This document shows, in pieces, positions 28,009 to 38,075 of a stretch of 64,000 bases of DNA. Both the position numbers and the translations under genes were made by a program. The stretch is from positions 719,001-783,000 of the forward strand of contig NZ_JAJNAY010000001.1 in assembly GCF_021010565.1 (NCBI RefSeq). The letters run 5' to 3'. The stretch's first letter is position 1. Each line of letters starts with the position of its first letter. Origin of the DNA: Chryseobacterium turcicum. GTDB lineage: Bacteria > Bacteroidota > Bacteroidia > Flavobacteriales > Weeksellaceae. The notes beneath the pieces are model-generated. The model saw only the letters and a list, made by a program, of their open reading frames with translations, was not told where the DNA came from and did no database searches.

Positions 28009-28016
28009 TATATTTG
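28009..28016 (+). promoter_or_regulatory. -7 box of the secreted metalloprotease gene
   Basis: TATATTTG, perfect consensus, 23 bases before the ATG at 28040. Confidence 0.6.
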
Positions 28017-28039
28017 GAGATTAAAAATAATTCAATTAT

Positions 28040-30952
28040 ATGAAAAAACTCGTTACTGCTTTATTTTGTAGTTTGATAGGAGGGTCTGCGCTTGCGCAGT
28101 GGACACCTGCTGCTGCAGAAAAAAGAACTAAACTTGGGGAGACTCAAGTAAGAAATTACTATAAATTGGATTTGGCAAAAATTCAATCTCAGCTTAAAGA
28201 TGCAAAGCTAATGGGTGGTAATGCTAAACCTGTTGAAATCTCAATTCCGTCTCTTAACGGGAAAATTGAAAAATTTGCTGTTTATAGCTTTCCAGTAATG
28301 GATAAAGAGCTTGCAGAGCAATATCAATTAGGGTCATATGTAGGAGTGGGGATTAATGACCCAGGAAAGTACATAAGATTTTCTGTGTCTCCAACAAATT
28401 TCCAATCTATGGTAATCAATAATGGAACCTATGAATTTATTGAACCTCAGAATGGATCTAAAACCTTATATGGAGTAACACCTAAAACTATTAATACAGG
28501 AGGTAAAAGTTTTGTATGTAGTACAACAGAAGGTACAAAGTCAATTGATCAGATTAATGAAATGATTAAAGGAGGACAGTCTTTCACAAATCAACCAACT
28601 GATTTCTCAAAAAGTTCTGATAGAAAATATAGAACGATGAGATTAGCAATTTCTACAACACCAGAATACACTACTTTTCATGGAGGTACCGTTGCAACGG
28701 CACTATCTGCTATCAATGCAACCATGACTACTGTAAATGGTGTCTTTGAAAAAGATTTTGCTTTACATTTGAATGTACAGAACTATCCGCAATTAATTTA
28801 TGTTGCAGGATTACCTGATCCATACACTAATAATTTGAATTTACAGCTTCAGCAAACTCTTACTTCGGTTGTAGGTAGCGCAAATTATGATATTGGACAT
28901 GTGTTTAATGCTGCGGGAAACAATGGAAATGCTGGTTGTATAGGCTGTGTATGTTTAGCTCCTGCAAATAATAATTCTTTAGGTAAAGGATCAGCTTTTA
29001 CGCAAAGTACAAGCCCGGTGGGTAATACTTTTGATATTGATTTTGTAGCTCATGAAATGGGACATCAATTAGGAGGGAATCATACTTTTGCTCATTCTTT
29101 AGAGCCTTCTGGTACAAATGTGGAACCAGGTTCTGGATCTACAATTATGGGGTATGCTGGAATTACTGGACCTGATACAGATGTTCAGCCCAATTCTGAT
29201 CCATTCTTCCATAAAGTTAGTATTGTTCAAGTGCAAAATAATTTAACTGCTAAAACTTGTGATGTAGAAACTTCAATTAATAATAATCCACCAGTAATTG
29301 CGGCTTTACCGACATATAATATTCCTAAAGGAACGGCATTTGTTTTAACTGCATCTGCTACAGACCCTGAAAATGATCCTATTACTTATATGTGGGAACA
29401 GGTGAATAATGCAAGTGTAACGATTAATAAAAATAATCTAGGTACTACAGCTACAGGGGCTACTTTTAGATCTTTTACTCCAACGACAAGCCCAAGTAGA
29501 TATTTTCCTAAATTAACTTCTGTGTTAGCTGGTGTATTAGATAACTCTACTAATCAGTGGGAGTCTGTTTCTCAAGTAGCAAGAAGTACGAAATTTTCTG
29601 TTACTGTAAGAGATAATAATCCTGATCCTCAACAGCAGCAAACACAATCTGCAGAACAAACAATTGTTGTTGGTAATGATGGACCATTTAAAGTTTTAAC
29701 AAATTATATAAATAGCAATGCTCCTTCTGCTTTAGAATGGGATGTTGCTAATACTACGGCTGCTCCTTATAATGTTGAAAATGTAAAAATTGATTATACA
29801 ACAGATAATGGAACAACTTGGAATGTTTTGATTGCCTCTACTGCAAATGATGGTACAGAAAACATTAGCTTTCCAGCTGCTCTTAATGGGCAAACAGTAA
29901 AAGTAAGAGTTTCAGCAATTGGAAATGTATTTTATGCGGTAAGATCTGTAATGATTACTCCTTTTGCAACTTGTACAGGGGCTGCACCAACTAATATTAT
30001 TGTATCAAATATAACAGCTTCTTCGGCTTATATTTCTTGGGCACCAATAGTCAATGCAACTTACAAGTTCAGATACAGAAAGCCTAGTGCAGCTGTATGG
30101 ACTGAGGTTAGTTTAAATGATACCTTTATTACTTTAAATAATTTAGCAGAAAATACAGATTATGAAGTGCAGGTTGCTGCAGTTTGTAATGGTATTCCTG
30201 GGGCTTATTCTGCTTCTGTTGGTTTTAATACAGTTTTATTGACTTATTGTGTAACACAATCTAATGATTTTGTAAATGAATATATTTCAAATGTTACTGT
30301 AGCTAATATTAATAATACTTCTGTAGGAACTGCTTATTCAGATTATACTACCAATCCTTTACTTCAGATTAATGTAGTTAAAGGTGTTTCAAATCAAATG
30401 TCTGTTACAGTTGAAAATCCTGATTATGATACGGTAGCTGCTTGGATTGATTATAATAAGAATGGAGTATTCGAAAGCTCTGAAAGAGTATTTAATTTCC
30501 CAGTAGCTTTAATTACAGGTCCAGTAACGGGATCATTCACTGTTCCTCAGTCAGCTATTACTGGGCAGCCTATGAGAATGAGAGTTGTTCTTTTATACGG
30601 TGGTGCACCAAATGCAGGAGGATCTTTAACAGGGCCTTGTGGATTATTAAACTATGGTGAAGCAGAAGATTATTTTGTTGTAGCAACTGAAACTAATTTA
30701 TCAACTGCTGATAATAATATTAAAAATAACGGTATTCAAATTTACCCTAACCCTGCTACTGATTTCTTAAATGTTACTAAAGTTTCTGATAAAGCGACTT
30801 ATAAGATTTACAGCGCAGCGGGTCAATTAGTTGGTAATGGAAATATTAGCAACGGAAAAATTAATGTTTCATCATTAATAAAAGGAGCTTATGTAATATC
30901 TATTGAAGATAAAGGAAAAGAAAGTTTCAATTCTAAATTTATCAAGAAATAA
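28040..30952 (+). CDS. reprolysin-like metalloprotease with T9SS sorting domain
   Basis: A 970-residue secreted protease. In order: a signal peptide (1-19, SALAQW), a propeptide, a catalytic domain with the zinc motif HEMGHQLGGNH (about 338-348) and Met-turn IMGYAG, an Ig-like region with DPENDPITYMWEQ, one fibronectin type III domain (about 650-735), a GEVED-type domain with the Asp-rich loop WIDYNKNGVFESSE and the variant motif GEAEDYF, and a C-terminal type A sorting domain (IYPNPATDFLNV to FIKK). The tail targets it to the type IX secretion system for release or surface attachment. Single gene with its own promoter and terminator. Confidence 0.9.
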   Translation: MKKLVTALFCSLIGGSALAQWTPAAAEKRTKLGETQVRNYYKLDLAKIQSQLKDAKLMGGNAKPVEISIPSLNGKIEKFAVYSFPVMDKELAEQYQLGSYVGVGINDPGKYIRFSVSPTNFQSMVINNGTYEFIEPQNGSKTLYGVTPKTINTGGKSFVCSTTEGTKSIDQINEMIKGGQSFTNQPTDFSKSSDRKYRTMRLAISTTPEYTTFHGGTVATALSAINATMTTVNGVFEKDFALHLNVQNYPQLIYVAGLPDPYTNNLNLQLQQTLTSVVGSANYDIGHVFNAAGNNGNAGCIGCVCLAPANNNSLGKGSAFTQSTSPVGNTFDIDFVAHEMGHQLGGNHTFAHSLEPSGTNVEPGSGSTIMGYAGITGPDTDVQPNSDPFFHKVSIVQVQNNLTAKTCDVETSINNNPPVIAALPTYNIPKGTAFVLTASATDPENDPITYMWEQVNNASVTINKNNLGTTATGATFRSFTPTTSPSRYFPKLTSVLAGVLDNSTNQWESVSQVARSTKFSVTVRDNNPDPQQQQTQSAEQTIVVGNDGPFKVLTNYINSNAPSALEWDVANTTAAPYNVENVKIDYTTDNGTTWNVLIASTANDGTENISFPAALNGQTVKVRVSAIGNVFYAVRSVMITPFATCTGAAPTNIIVSNITASSAYISWAPIVNATYKFRYRKPSAAVWTEVSLNDTFITLNNLAENTDYEVQVAAVCNGIPGAYSASVGFNTVLLTYCVTQSNDFVNEYISNVTVANINNTSVGTAYSDYTTNPLLQINVVKGVSNQMSVTVENPDYDTVAAWIDYNKNGVFESSERVFNFPVALITGPVTGSFTVPQSAITGQPMRMRVVLLYGGAPNAGGSLTGPCGLLNYGEAEDYFVVATETNLSTADNNIKNNGIQIYPNPATDFLNVTKVSDKATYKIYSAAGQLVGNGNISNGKINVSSLIKGAYVISIEDKGKESFNSKFIKK

Positions 30953-31254
30953 TAAATTCTTTTTAATACTAATAAATCCTCAGGAAAACCCTGAGGATTT
31001 TTTTGTTTTGAAATCATAAGCTTGATTTTGATGAATTAATTGTAAAAAAAAAAGTTTAATCTTTATTTTAATTATAGAAAATGATTAGATTTGTATTTAA
31101 TATAAAATAAGATAGCCTATGACTAAATTTTTTACCTTTTTACATTACTTAAGTTTTAAGAAATGTAATTATTTTTAAAACTAATTCAATCATTTACAAT
31201 TATAAAATTTATGTTTAATTCGAGAATCCTAATGGATTTAAATATTTTAATAAT
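30953..31254. other. intergenic region between the two T9SS genes
   Basis: 302 bases. After the terminator it holds a possible -7 box TAGATTTG at 31086-31093 and an 11-bp inverted repeat with one mismatch at 31142-31152 / 31156-31166 followed by a short T-run, which could act as an attenuator in a 150-base leader. No gene is visible. Confidence 0.4.
30974..31006 (+). terminator. terminator of the reprolysin-like gene
   Basis: A perfect 11-bp stem (AAATCCTCAGG paired with CCTGAGGATTT) with a 5-base loop and a T-run. Confidence 0.9.
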
Positions 31255-34200
31255 ATGAAGAAAATTTTACTGATTTTCGCCTTTATTTTGGCTTTTATGC
31301 CACAATTTAGGGGTCAAACTGGGCAGATTGGTGCTGGTACGACTACAATGACAGAACTTCCAATTAATTCTTGTTATGGGTATAATTATTCACAACAGAT
31401 TTATACAGCAGCAGAATTAACGACTGCTTTAGGTACAAGTACTTATATCACAAAAATCAGGTTTTTTGTGTCTGCAACAGCTTCAACTCAAACAAATTAT
31501 AATCAATGGGTAGTTTATATTGGGAATACTGCAGTAAATAATTTTGCTACAACTACAAGTTGGATTCCTGTAGCAAATATGACTCAGGTCTATTCAGGTA
31601 CATTACCAGCAATGTCTAATGGTGCGTGGGTGGAAATTCCGTTAGCAACACCTTTTACTTGGGATGGTACTAGTAATTTAGTAATTGCGGTAGATGAAAA
31701 TGCTGCTAATTATAGTTGTACCCAAGCTTGGGGTAGCTATGCAGCAGGTACAAATAGAGGTATAATGTATCGAGATGATACTGTAAACCCTAACCCTGTA
31801 ACTCCACCTACAGCATATTCAAGGTATGGTAATATTCCAATGCTACAATTAGTAGCATTTGATAATCAAGCTTGTTCTACAGCTCCGCCAGTTCCTGTCG
31901 TTAATAATATTGGTGCTGCTGGTGCTACTGTATCTTGGAGTGCAAACATTAATGCAACTTACGTGGTAAGATATAGGTCTTTACCAGGAGGAGCTTGGAC
32001 TACTGTGCCTATACCTACACTTACAAGCAGTTATAATATAGTTGGTTTACTTGAATCTAGTCAGTATGAGGTAGAAGTTGCCACAGTTTGTGCAGGAACG
32101 CAAGGTGCTTGGTCTACTGCAGTTCAGTTTACAACATCTGCAATATCATATTGTCCTATAGCATCTACGAGTAATGCAGACGGATACATATCAAATGTAA
32201 CTGCTAATGCTACTAACTCGTATGTAATGAGTAATAACTCTGGTCCGGCTTTCTACACAAATTATGCATCTGATCCATCAAAGCTAATTACATTTGTTAG
32301 AAATTCTACTAATAATACAGTATCTGTTACTAAAACATTTTCAGGCAGTGTTCAATACTCGTTTGGTACAGGAGTATGGATTGACTTTAATAGAAATGGT
32401 GTTTTTGAAACGAACGAACAAGTTTTGGATTCGCCAAGTAATACTACTTCACCTGTAGTGAGTGCCGGATTTACAATTCCTGCAGGAGCATACAATGGCA
32501 CACTTTCAACTCGTATGAGAGTTGTTTTAAGAGAATCGTCTTCCGCTGCTGCATGTGTAGGTTTCACATGGGGTGAGGTTGAGGATTATGATGTTAAGTT
32601 TGTAGATTTGCAACCTTGTACAACTGCACCTCCAACTAACATTTCAGTTGCAAACATAACCATTGCTTCAGCAACAGTGTCATGGGTTGCAACAGCGAAT
32701 GCTACTTATGTTATAAGATACAGAACAGGTACAGGTGCTTGGACGACGGTTACATTGCCAACGACTACTCCGCCAACAAGTATCTATAATATACCTGGTT
32801 TATTAGAGGCTACAGCTTATGAAGTTCAAGTCGCTACAATATGTGGTGGTGTAACAGGAGCCTTCTCGCCTAGTATTACGTTTACTACTCCAATTTTATC
32901 ATATTGTAGTGCAGCAGCAACTAGTGCTGATGAATTTATATCTAAGGTTACAGTTATGCCTCTCGCACTTGCTGCGATGAATAGTACTTCTACAATGGGG
33001 ACAGCGCCTTACTACTCTGATTATACAGCGGATCCCGCAAGATTAGTTTCTCTAATCCGTGGTTCTGCAAATAATAGTATTTCAGTTACCAAAGAATGGC
33101 CTGGTACTCAGTATGGTGCAGCCGTTGGGGTTTGGATTGATTTTAATAGAAACGGGATTTTTGAAACTTCTGAAAGAATTTTGACAGGAGCTAGCAACAC
33201 CACAGCATTGGTTACTGGTACTTTTTCAGTTCCTACAGTCGCTTCAGGATTAGTATATACAGGGAGTTTAACAACTAGAATGAGAGTAATTCTAAGAGAA
33301 TCTACTGATCCAACTGTATGTGGTAATTTTAGCTATGGTGAAGTTGAAGATTATTCAGTTAAATTTATAGATTTACTGCCTTGTACTACTGCTGCTCCTA
33401 CACCAGTTACAGTGTCTAACTTAACTTCATCATCTGCATTTGTATCATGGTTACCAGCTGCTAACGCGACTTATATTATAAGATGGAGACAAGGTACTAC
33501 TGGAGCTTGGTTACCAAGTGCTGCTGGTCTTACTCTTCCAGCTGGGCAGAGTTACTATACCATCCCTGCTCTTTTAGAGCAAACTGCATATCAGGTGCAA
33601 GTAGCTACAATATGTAATGGAACTACTGGTGCTTTTGGTGCTTCTGTGAATTTCACTACACCATCTTTAACGTATTGTAATATGACAGGTACGGGAACAA
33701 ATGATCACATTTCTAATGTAAAAGTGACTCCTATTAACTTCCCAGTTATGGACAATACATCTGTTCAAACTAATTATATTAGTTATACTACGCCTGCTAC
33801 ATTAATTAATTTAGAAGTTGGATCTATTGCAAATCAGATTTCGGTTACCAAAGCTTGGGCAGGTACTCCAACGTCTTCCGATGCGGTTTATGCATGGATT
33901 GACTGGGATAGAAATGGAATTTTTACTGACGCTGAAAGAATTATGACTTCTGCATCAAGTACTACAACACCGGTAACTGCTACATTTAATGTTCCTGCTA
34001 CAGGTGTCTATACGGGTAATTATAATACGACGATGAGAGTTGTATTGAAACGTGGAAGTGCTCCTGTAATATGTCAAGATGCTGTTAATGGTGAAGTAGA
34101 AGATTATGCGGTAAAGTTGAGACCTTGTGCTACAACAACTCCAACTAATGTAACAACTACACTGATTACTCAGAATTCTGCCACAATAGGTTGGACTTCA

Positions 34201-35685
34201 GCCACATCAAACAATTCATTTGTATTAGAGTACAGAGCTGTAACAGCGCCTGTGTCACCTTGGATTACTATTCAAGCATCTGTACTTGGCGGGAATCCAC
34301 CAGTATTATTAACAGGTTTAGTTCCAGCAACACTATATGAAGTAAGAATTGCAGCGAAATGTGGTGCAGGTACTTTAGGTAATTATACTCCAGTAAAGCA
34401 ATTCACTACAAGATGCGACCCTACACCTCCAAATGTTACAGTAAATAATGTGACTTCATCATCTGCTGTCGTAACTTGGAGCCCTATTGTTCCTAGTGCT
34501 ACATACTTAGTAAGATACAGAGTAGTAGGAACTGCTACCTGGATTAACGTAACCGTTCCAGCTCCACCAGTAACTTCTGTAACGATTACAGGGTTAGGTT
34601 CTTATGTTACCTATGAAGTGCAAGTTGCAAATCAGTGTGTAGGTGAAACTACTCCAAACCCTTGGTCTACATCTCAGGTGTTTACTACGGTTAGAGTTTG
34701 CGAAATTCCGCCTCCAGGATTAACAATCACTCAGTTAAATCCTACATCGGCAGAAGTTGTGTGGAGTGCTTACACAGGTTCTGGAGCTACTAATAATTAC
34801 ATATTAAAATACAGAAAGGTGGGATTGCCAGGCTGGACAACGATTAACGTAAGTAATAATACCTATACGATAACAGGATTATTAGAATTAACGAAATATG
34901 AAATGCAGGTAGCGAATGTTTGTACGGGTACACCGGGTAACTTTACACCAGAGTACTACTTTACAACACCAACAGTAGTGTACTGCCCGATGCATTCAAC
35001 TAACTTTGGTTCTGAATTTATCTCAAAAGTAACAGCGAAGCCAGCGGGCAAACCTGACATGATTAATATTACAGCAGGTTCAGCTTATTCAGACTTTACA
35101 ACAGTTCCTGCGAAGTTTATTGATATGGTTCAAGGCTCTGTAGGTAATCAAATTATAATTGATAAAACAATTAGCTCAGGTGCTAAAGCTGGAGTAGCAG
35201 TTTGGATTGACTTCAACAGAAACGGAACTTTTGATCTTGACGAAAGAATTTTAGCAGATGGTCCTAATACGAATCCTACTGCAAGTGCTACCTTTACGGT
35301 GCCTTCTAATGCTTTCTTAGGATCTACCAATAAATATGTGGTAATGAGAGTGGCAATGTCTAAAGACGCTATTCCTGTAAGTTGTGTAAGCTTTACTGAT
35401 GGTGAAGTAGAAGACTATACAGTGAGAATCTCTCAATTGCCAACAGCAAATACTGTTAATCAAACAGATATTTTGATTTATCCAAATCCTGTTAAATCAA
35501 TTTTAAATGTTAAGAATATCAGTAAAAAAGCGAAGTATAAAATTTACAGTGCAGCTGGTCAATTAGTCTCTAGCGGAGTAATCTTAAATAATAAGATTGA
35601 CGTAAGCAGACTAATCAACGGTTTATACGTAATTGATATTGATGATGTTCAGGGCACAGCTCAGAGAAAATTCATTAAAGAATAA
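31255..35685 (+). CDS. multi-domain Fn3/GEVED protein with T9SS sorting domain
   Basis: A 1476-residue secreted protein. A signal peptide (1-21, FRGQTG) precedes a beta-sandwich region of about 190 residues. Six fibronectin type III domains follow, each opening with a Cys-x-x-x-x-P pattern (CSTAPP, CTTAPP, CTTAAP, CATTTP, CDPTPP, CEIPPP), interleaved with four GEVED domains that each carry a D-x-[ND]-x-[ND]-G loop (WIDFNRNGVFETNE type) and end GEVEDY. The C-terminal type A sorting domain reads IYPNPVKSILNV to FIKE and resembles that of the neighbouring protease. It is a likely surface adhesin or matrix protein; no catalytic domain is visible. Two terminators follow. Confidence 0.9.
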   Translation: MKKILLIFAFILAFMPQFRGQTGQIGAGTTTMTELPINSCYGYNYSQQIYTAAELTTALGTSTYITKIRFFVSATASTQTNYNQWVVYIGNTAVNNFATTTSWIPVANMTQVYSGTLPAMSNGAWVEIPLATPFTWDGTSNLVIAVDENAANYSCTQAWGSYAAGTNRGIMYRDDTVNPNPVTPPTAYSRYGNIPMLQLVAFDNQACSTAPPVPVVNNIGAAGATVSWSANINATYVVRYRSLPGGAWTTVPIPTLTSSYNIVGLLESSQYEVEVATVCAGTQGAWSTAVQFTTSAISYCPIASTSNADGYISNVTANATNSYVMSNNSGPAFYTNYASDPSKLITFVRNSTNNTVSVTKTFSGSVQYSFGTGVWIDFNRNGVFETNEQVLDSPSNTTSPVVSAGFTIPAGAYNGTLSTRMRVVLRESSSAAACVGFTWGEVEDYDVKFVDLQPCTTAPPTNISVANITIASATVSWVATANATYVIRYRTGTGAWTTVTLPTTTPPTSIYNIPGLLEATAYEVQVATICGGVTGAFSPSITFTTPILSYCSAAATSADEFISKVTVMPLALAAMNSTSTMGTAPYYSDYTADPARLVSLIRGSANNSISVTKEWPGTQYGAAVGVWIDFNRNGIFETSERILTGASNTTALVTGTFSVPTVASGLVYTGSLTTRMRVILRESTDPTVCGNFSYGEVEDYSVKFIDLLPCTTAAPTPVTVSNLTSSSAFVSWLPAANATYIIRWRQGTTGAWLPSAAGLTLPAGQSYYTIPALLEQTAYQVQVATICNGTTGAFGASVNFTTPSLTYCNMTGTGTNDHISNVKVTPINFPVMDNTSVQTNYISYTTPATLINLEVGSIANQISVTKAWAGTPTSSDAVYAWIDWDRNGIFTDAERIMTSASSTTTPVTATFNVPATGVYTGNYNTTMRVVLKRGSAPVICQDAVNGEVEDYAVKLRPCATTTPTNVTTTLITQNSATIGWTSATSNNSFVLEYRAVTAPVSPWITIQASVLGGNPPVLLTGLVPATLYEVRIAAKCGAGTLGNYTPVKQFTTRCDPTPPNVTVNNVTSSSAVVTWSPIVPSATYLVRYRVVGTATWINVTVPAPPVTSVTITGLGSYVTYEVQVANQCVGETTPNPWSTSQVFTTVRVCEIPPPGLTITQLNPTSAEVVWSAYTGSGATNNYILKYRKVGLPGWTTINVSNNTYTITGLLELTKYEMQVANVCTGTPGNFTPEYYFTTPTVVYCPMHSTNFGSEFISKVTAKPAGKPDMINITAGSAYSDFTTVPAKFIDMVQGSVGNQIIIDKTISSGAKAGVAVWIDFNRNGTFDLDERILADGPNTNPTASATFTVPSNAFLGSTNKYVVMRVAMSKDAIPVSCVSFTDGEVEDYTVRISQLPTANTVNQTDILIYPNPVKSILNVKNISKKAKYKIYSAAGQLVSSGVILNNKIDVSRLINGLYVIDIDDVQGTAQRKFIKE

Positions 35686-35701
35686 CCAATTAATTAAATA
35701 G

Positions 35702-35735
35702 AATAAGCTCTCAGAAATGAGAGCTTATTTTTTTA
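35702..35735 (+). terminator. first terminator after the Fn3/GEVED gene
   Basis: A perfect 12-bp stem (AATAAGCTCTCA paired with TGAGAGCTTATT) with a GAAA tetraloop and a T-run. Confidence 0.9.
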
Positions 35736-35751
35736 TAGCTAATGCTTTACA

Positions 35752-35784
35752 AAAATCCCGCTGAAGAAATTTCAGCGGGATTTT
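35752..35784. terminator. second hairpin between convergent genes
   Basis: A perfect 14-bp stem (AAAATCCCGCTGAA paired with TTCAGCGGGATTTT). It could serve as a backup terminator for the plus gene and as the terminator for coaE on the minus strand. Confidence 0.75.
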
Positions 35785-35921
35785 ATGTGGTCAAAATGTA
35801 TGTTTTGTCGGCTTCTAAAAATTGATAGGCTACAAAAATAGAAAGGTTTTCATATTTTACTTATCAATATTTGTGCATTCGTGGTCAAAATAAATTTAGA
35901 TAATCGAACAAAAAATTAGAT

Positions 35922-36557
35922 TTATTCAATCTCAAAAATGATTCTCTCAGTTTGATCTTTAAGGTCATCAAGATTGGTATTGTTGTAAATTACACAACTG
36001 GCTAATTTGATTTTGTCCTTTTCAGGCATTTGCTTTTCCATCACAGATTGTACTTCACGATAGGTTTTTCCGTCCCGATCCATCACTCTTTTTATTCTTA
36101 TATTATCTTCTGCAGTGACCAAAACAGACCGATAACATTGCTTGTGAAGTTTTAGCTCAAACAGTAAAGCGGTCTCTTTAAATACTAAATACTTGGTTTG
36201 TTTTTTTACCCAATCTTCAAAATCAAGACGAACGGCAGGATGAATAATTTCATTAAGACTTTGAAGTAATTCTTTATCATTAAAAACTTTTCCGGCAACA
36301 AATTTCCGGTCATAAATCTCGTCTTTGTCGTAAGCATCGCTTCCTAAAAGCTCTTTTATTTTTAGCTTTAAATCTTCATTATCATTTACAATCTCTTTTG
36401 CTCGATCATCCGAATAATATACAGGAAATCCGAAGTCTTCAATAAATTTGGCAACGGTAGTCTTTCCGGAACCGATTCCGCCTGTTAAACCAATGATTTT
36501 GGGTGCTAATGTCGAGTCGGGTTCACTTTTCTGACTCTCTGAATATAATTCTTCCAT
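35922..36557 (-). CDS. coaE: dephospho-CoA kinase
   Basis: Last step of coenzyme A synthesis: phosphorylates the 3' hydroxyl of dephospho-CoA using ATP. It is 211 residues with a Walker A loop (IGLTGGIGSGKTTVAKFI, about residues 22-39), preceded by an unusual 20-residue acidic extension (MEELYSESQKSEPDSTLAP). An internal start just before IIGLTGG would remove it, but no good start codon exists there. The lid segment includes DRDGKTYREVQSVMEKQMPEKDK. Last gene of the ruvB-led minus-strand run. Confidence 0.93.
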   Translation of the reverse strand: MEELYSESQKSEPDSTLAPKIIGLTGGIGSGKTTVAKFIEDFGFPVYYSDDRAKEIVNDNEDLKLKIKELLGSDAYDKDEIYDRKFVAGKVFNDKELLQSLNEIIHPAVRLDFEDWVKKQTKYLVFKETALLFELKLHKQCYRSVLVTAEDNIRIKRVMDRDGKTYREVQSVMEKQMPEKDKIKLASCVIYNNTNLDDLKDQTERIIFEIE

Positions 36558-36563
36558 AATAAA

Positions 36564-37430
36564 TTAATATCCAAAAACATCATTAAAACTGAAAGTCTGG
36601 TCGAGACGAACTCCCTTTTCAGTCATTTTTAAACTTGCCAATTCATGGTGAGCATCATGTTCAAAAAACAGAAGATAATCATTGTCTACACATTGTTTCA
36701 AAAACTTTGCCTTTTCATCTATCGTAAGTAATGGTCTCGTGTCATAACCCATCACATAAACTTGAGGAATATGTCCTGCTGTAGGTATTAAATCTGCCGC
36801 AAAAACAATCGTTTTTTCCTGATATTGAATCACGGGTAGCATCTGCTTCTCGGTATGTCCATCTACAAAAATAACATCCATTTTCAAGTCTGGTGCAAAA
36901 CCATAGTTTCCGGTGGAAGGAAGCGGCAAAAAGTTAAGCTGTCCACTTTCCTGGATAGGGAGAATGTTTTCTTTTAAAAAACTTGCTTTTTCTCTAGCGT
37001 TGGGCTCAGTTGCCCATTGCCAATGGTTTTCATTCGTCCAGAATTGCGCATTTTTAAAAGCCGGTCTGTAACCCGATTTATCGTCGTTCCATTCAATGGC
37101 TCCGCCACAATGGTCAAAATGAAGGTGTGTAAGGAAGACATCAGTAATATCTTCTTTTACGAAACCATATTTCTTTAAATTATTATCCAGATTATCATCT
37201 CCCCAAAGCGAATAATGACCAAAAAACTTGTCATCCTGCTTATTTCCGAGACCACAATCAATTAAAATTAATTTTTTTCCGTCTTCTACAAGCAAAGAAC
37301 GGGTTCCTAGTTCGATTAAGTTTCTTTCGTCTGCAGGGTTTGTTTTTTCCCACAGACTCTTTGGGACGACCCCAAACATGGCGCCTCCATCTAGTTTAAA
37401 TTTCCCACATTGGATAGGATATAATTTCAT
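36564..37430 (-). CDS. MBL-fold metallo-hydrolase
   Basis: A 288-residue metallo-beta-lactamase-fold hydrolase. The metal motif is HLHFDHCGG (HxHxDH), with further ligand candidates in VDGHTEKQM, the Asp in FAADLIPTAGH, and a late His in FFEHDAHHELA. There is no signal peptide, so it is probably cytoplasmic. The pattern resembles quorum-quenching lactonase-like and other small MBL hydrolases, but the substrate cannot be told. It is 6 bases upstream of coaE and co-transcribed with it. Confidence 0.87.
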   Translation of the reverse strand: MKLYPIQCGKFKLDGGAMFGVVPKSLWEKTNPADERNLIELGTRSLLVEDGKKLILIDCGLGNKQDDKFFGHYSLWGDDNLDNNLKKYGFVKEDITDVFLTHLHFDHCGGAIEWNDDKSGYRPAFKNAQFWTNENHWQWATEPNAREKASFLKENILPIQESGQLNFLPLPSTGNYGFAPDLKMDVIFVDGHTEKQMLPVIQYQEKTIVFAADLIPTAGHIPQVYVMGYDTRPLLTIDEKAKFLKQCVDNDYLLFFEHDAHHELASLKMTEKGVRLDQTFSFNDVFGY

Positions 37431-37456
37431 ATAATATTAGGTTTTTATAATGTTGT

Positions 37457-38068
37457 TTATTTTTTCAGTAGTTTCATTTTAGAGGCAATTTGTTTCCCGT
37501 TTTCATCGTCTTTTTCAAGATTTAAAATAATATTTTGAAAATCATGTTCCTTTCTATTCTGAGACAATTTTTGGTTAATGAAAATCTCAGGTGGAATGAT
37601 TTTTAAGCCAAAAGCACCTTTCATCTCCTTCTCTACAAACTCTTTAGCCATATCTTTTACCATCATCGGGCAGTGCTGGGCTTGTTCGTATTTGTAGGTT
37701 AATTTTTCCAAATGGCTGTAGAGTTCTTCAGAATTCATTATCTCAACTTTTCCATAAATCTGTACTGCTTCGTAATTCCATGTTGAAACATTGGTGTGGT
37801 CGTACCAACTGCTAGAAATATAAGTGTGAGCTCCCAAAAAATCACAAAGCACTTCATCTCCATTTTTCAACGTTTTTGCTTGCGGATTTGCTCTTGAAAT
37901 ATGAGTTTCAATATACCTATTTTCCGAATCATCTTCATTTAGCATCATCATAGAATGCGTTGCACGAATTTTATCAACCGAAGAAATTAATAAAGCAAAA
38001 GAATTTTCGCTGATGATTTCTTTCATCAAATTGTAATCTTCGCTTTTATATATTTTAGGTATAAACAT
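37457..38068 (-). CDS. FMN-binding negative transcriptional regulator, PaiB family
   Basis: A 203-residue flavin-reductase-like split-barrel protein. The start at 38068 (MFIPKIYKSEDYNLMKEII) is the family start; the frame extends to 38110 but that part overlaps ruvB. Family segments are the early ISENSFALLIS, the phosphate-contacting SRANPQAKTL and the SSWYDHTNVSTWNYEAVQIYG stretch. B. subtilis PaiB is known as a repressor of sporulation and protease genes; the function here is inferred by family only. It lies 7 bases after ruvB. Confidence 0.88.
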   Translation of the reverse strand: MFIPKIYKSEDYNLMKEIISENSFALLISSVDKIRATHSMMMLNEDDSENRYIETHISRANPQAKTLKNGDEVLCDFLGAHTYISSSWYDHTNVSTWNYEAVQIYGKVEIMNSEELYSHLEKLTYKYEQAQHCPMMVKDMAKEFVEKEMKGAFGLKIIPPEIFINQKLSQNRKEHDFQNIILNLEKDDENGKQIASKMKLLKK

Positions 38069-38075
38069 TTTATAA

